From Cinclus cinclus (lineage: Eukaryota > Chordata > Aves > Passeriformes > Cinclidae), in the NCBI RefSeq assembly GCF_963662255.1, contig NC_085050.1:4163194-4227193 (forward strand): a stretch of 64,000 bases of DNA. Reading direction: 5' to 3'. Position 1 is the stretch's first letter. Each line of letters opens with the position of its first letter. The notes beneath the pieces are model-generated. The model did not search any database. It worked only from the letters and a program-made list of their open reading frames with translations, and was not told where the DNA came from. The translations under genes were made by a program, and so were the position numbers. Positions 61,800-64,000 of the stretch are shown here, piece by piece.

Positions 61800-62890
61800 T
61801 CCTGCCCAAGTCCCCCTGATGGTCATCCCCTGGCTGGGCTAAGCCATGAAAGTGGAAAAGATACCTGAGAAGTCTCCTGATGCCCCATCCCTGCCATGCT
61901 GGAACATTCTGTGGAGCCAGGGGCACCCGGCACATCCCCAAAACCTCTCTGGCACCACTGGGAGCCCTGACTCATTCTGAACCCCCAGTCCAGAGAGCAG
62001 CACCCTGCCCTGCCCTGAGGGGTCCAGCCCTCACTCAGGGTTAGAAACCCCCCTGGGCATCTGTCCCGTTCCATCCCAGCCTTCCCTGTGCCTGTGCACT
62101 CTCCAGCTGCCCAAGTCCAGCTGCAGTGGGGTTGCCTGGTGCTGTCCTTGGGGATGGCTCCCACTGTCACCTCTTCTCTGCAATGTCACAGCCATCAGAG
62201 CTGACAGAGCCCCAGATTCAACCCTTCCCCCTGCTCAGTGGGTTCTGGGCATCCCTGCACAAGTCCAAACCCACTGCAGGAGGTCCCAGGGGGTCTCTTG
62301 GCAAAGCAGGGACAGGCCCAAAGGCCAGCACAGAGAGCCCCAACTTCCACTGTCCCCAGCCCCAAGGACAGAACCTTGCCCTGCTCTGAAGGGCTCAGCC
62401 CCCACTCAGGGTTAGAAATGCCCCTGGCCTCTGTCCAGTGCCCCGTCCACCCCAGCCTTCCCCTGCACGTGCACACACGAATCAGCCAAGTGCAGCTGCA
62501 GTGGGGCTGCCTGGTGCTGTCCTCAGGGACAGACCCCACCGTGCCCCATCCTCTGTGATGTCACAGCCACCAGATCCTCATCACTCGGCTGACAAGCCCC
62601 AGACCCCCCCTCCAGCCCCTCTTCAGGGAGTTCTGGGCATCATCACCCCAGTACAGCACCACTGGCCAGCAGTTCCTGGGGCTGTCCTGACAAATTGGGC
62701 AGCCCAAGCCCTTCTGGTCATCCCCGGGCTGGGCTGTGCTGCCTGAAAGGACAAGAGGCACCCGAGCAGAGTCTCCCAAGGACCCATCCCTGCCATGAAA
62801 CAGTGTGCCATAAAACCCTGGGCACCCAGCACATCCCCAAAGCTTCTCTGGGCACCTGACACCCCTGAGGAGCCCTGAGTCCCTCTGTCC
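61800..62890. repeat. Degenerate tandem GC-rich units upstream of the ITPRIPL1-like gene
   Basis: Segments recur in order. Block A at 61815-61985 and again at 62710-62890 shares GGTCATCCCC, CTGGGCT, CCCATCCCTGCCATG and CACATCCCCAAA. Block B at 61985-62270 and again at 62360-62650 shares CACTCAGGGTTAGAAA, CAGCCTTCCC, CAGCTGCAGTGGGG, TGCCTGGTGCTGTCC, TGTCACAGCCA and TTCTGGGCATC. The two B copies are offset by about 371 bp. A shorter block (about 62270-62355 and 62650-62710) links them. Arrangement: A-B-link-B-link-A. The antisense open frames here shift between copies, so it is not a coding repeat. It probably lies in the 5' intron or promoter area of the gene. Confidence 0.75.
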
Positions 62891-62913
62891 CCAGCCCCAA
62901 GGGTGGTCCTGGC

Positions 62914-63097
62914 ACTGACTGACAGACCCTGGGATAGACTGACAGACAGACACTGGGATGGACTGACTGACAGACCCAGAGATGCACTGACTGACAGACC
63001 CAGAGATGCACTGACTGACAGATCCTGGGATGGAATGACAGACAGACACTGGGATGGACTGACTGACAGACCCTGGGATACACTGACAGATGCTGGG
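62914..63097. repeat. 24-bp minisatellite, about 7.7 copies
   Basis: The unit is approximately ACTGACTGACAGACCCTGGG plus four bases (ATGG/ATAG/ATGC). Variants carry AGACAGACACTGGG or AGACCCAGAGATGC. Because 24 is a multiple of three, all frames stay open and give 8-residue repeats such as LTDRPWDG on the plus strand and Ser/Val/Cys-rich repeats on the minus strand. These are artefacts of the period, and no start or splice context supports a protein. Confidence 0.92.
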
Positions 63098-63626
63098 TGC
63101 CAGCAAACACACGGACAATGATCCCAACCCAATGGACAGAGCTGTGGCCTTTGAACTGATGGTTTCCCTACCTAAAGAAACATCACATGTAATCTCTCTC
63201 TGAACACATCTTCAAAACTTTGACCTTTTCTGTGGTTGGGTCAGTTATTTCAATGCATTCTGTAAGTCCAGTTGGATTCATACAGAAGTCTTGGATTTAC
63301 TCAATCTGAAAATTCTGCAGGCAGTTCTAGTGAGGATTTCAGAGGATAATATTTTATCCCTGAAGAATTACAGTTCCAAATGCAAGTTTCTAGGCACCTC
63401 AAAAGCTTTCCGTAGGCTTGCTCCACCTGTTGCCAGGACTGGCAGGGCTGAAGTTTCTGACATTCACCACAGTGCAGAACTGTTCATCTCATGGGCCTCC
63501 TGTCCAAAGCCTTCTCCAGGCAACAAGAGCAAGGGGGATGCCAGCAGGATGGATGTACACTCTGTGTTCAGTCTCTCTTGTAGAGGTGGTGGGGACCTGA
63601 GGTCCCAAGTAGAGGGAACAAAGAGT
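63098..63626. other. Noncoding stretch, no gene recognised
   Basis: No exon or mobile element is recognised. Open frames of 60-116 codons overlap one another on both strands without family resemblance. Confidence 0.45.
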
Positions 63627-63850
63627 CCTACAATCATGTAGGTTAGAAAAGACACTTGAGATGAAGTCCAGCACTACCACTAAACCATGTTCTGAAGAGA
63701 CACATCAACATGTCCTTTAAATCCCTACTGGGATGGCAGCTCCATCATTGCTCAGGTCAGCCTGTTTCAATGCTTGCACATCTTTTTGGTGTAGAAATAT
63801 TTCCTAATGTCCAGAACTGGTGGCAGCTTGTACCTTCACAGCACACAAAA
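63627..63850 (-). mobile_element. CR1 LINE 3'-end fragment
   Basis: Complement CR1: CCTACAATCATGTAGGTTAG, AAAAGACACTTGAGATGAAG, CACTACCACTAAACCATGTT, ATCATTGCTCAGGTCAGCCT, AAATATTTCCTAATGTCCAG. It is diverged but keeps the order of a 3' UTR. The remaining 150 bases to the window end show nothing further. Confidence 0.82.
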
Positions 63851-64000
63851 CCTGGCTTCTGCTTTTTACAGAGAGCTGGTTCACACACCTTTAACAGGCT
63901 CATGCCTTCCTGCACAGCCAGTATCACTATCTGGAAAAACAGGGGTTAATATCCAATGAAAAATGCCAGAAAACAAACCAACTGGTCACCACCAGAGGGT

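Noticed and set aside
62561..63132. Long overlapping minus-strand frames (169-188 codons) with Ser/Val/Gln repeats, and a plus-strand frame with DRPWDGLT repeats
   Set aside because: The 24-bp minisatellite has a period divisible by three, which keeps all frames open. Adjacent sequence is degenerate GC-rich repeat, not exon.
1..64000. CRISPR arrays, phage or bacterial defence systems, operons, riboswitches
   Set aside because: No spaced direct-repeat array, no dense same-strand coding, and clear vertebrate retroelement content; the window is eukaryotic nuclear DNA.

Overview
The window is vertebrate nuclear DNA, almost certainly from a bird. The main evidence is about seventeen 5'-truncated CR1 non-LTR retrotransposon pieces on both strands. 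Most still show the CR1 3'-end signature (the AGAATCAxAGAATxxTTxxGGTTGGAAA motif, or its complement TTCCAACCxxAATGATTCTGTG). The distal end also carries several avian-type ERVL solo-LTR pieces. There is no bacterial gene organisation, operon or phage-like block. The species cannot be named from the sequence.

Layout. From 1 to about 56.7 kb the DNA is AT-rich and gene-poor. I recognise no exon, RNA gene or conserved protein domain there. The structure consists of CR1 fragments, low-complexity tracts, and one striking perfect pentanucleotide array, (TTCCC)48 at 22683-22922. One CR1 piece (49383-49655) keeps a short stretch of reverse-transcriptase coding sequence.

From 56.7 to 63.1 kb the character changes. 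Two minus-strand relics of the ITPRIPL1 family (inositol 1,4,5-trisphosphate receptor-interacting protein-like 1, a Mab-21-type protein) lie about 3.6 kb apart. The first (about 56740-57150) is a short, heavily decayed piece. The second (60711-61704) is far better preserved, with an N-terminal membrane segment, coiled coil, second membrane segment, acidic stretch and the front of the Mab-21 domain. It has a frameshift near 61543 and lacks the C-terminal part of the domain, where ERVL-type LTR sequence begins.

Between the relics sits a mosaic of retroelements: an LTR interrupted by a second LTR, a CR1 piece with internal deletions, and an oppositely oriented LTR fragment. Upstream of the larger relic are a good splice acceptor, a GC-rich block of degenerate tandem units (61800-62890), and a 24-bp minisatellite (62914-63097). 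The last kilobase has another CR1 fragment.

Nothing here forms a multi-gene system. The most interesting content is the ITPRIPL1-like cluster, its retroelement-associated truncation and the repeat-rich DNA upstream of it.
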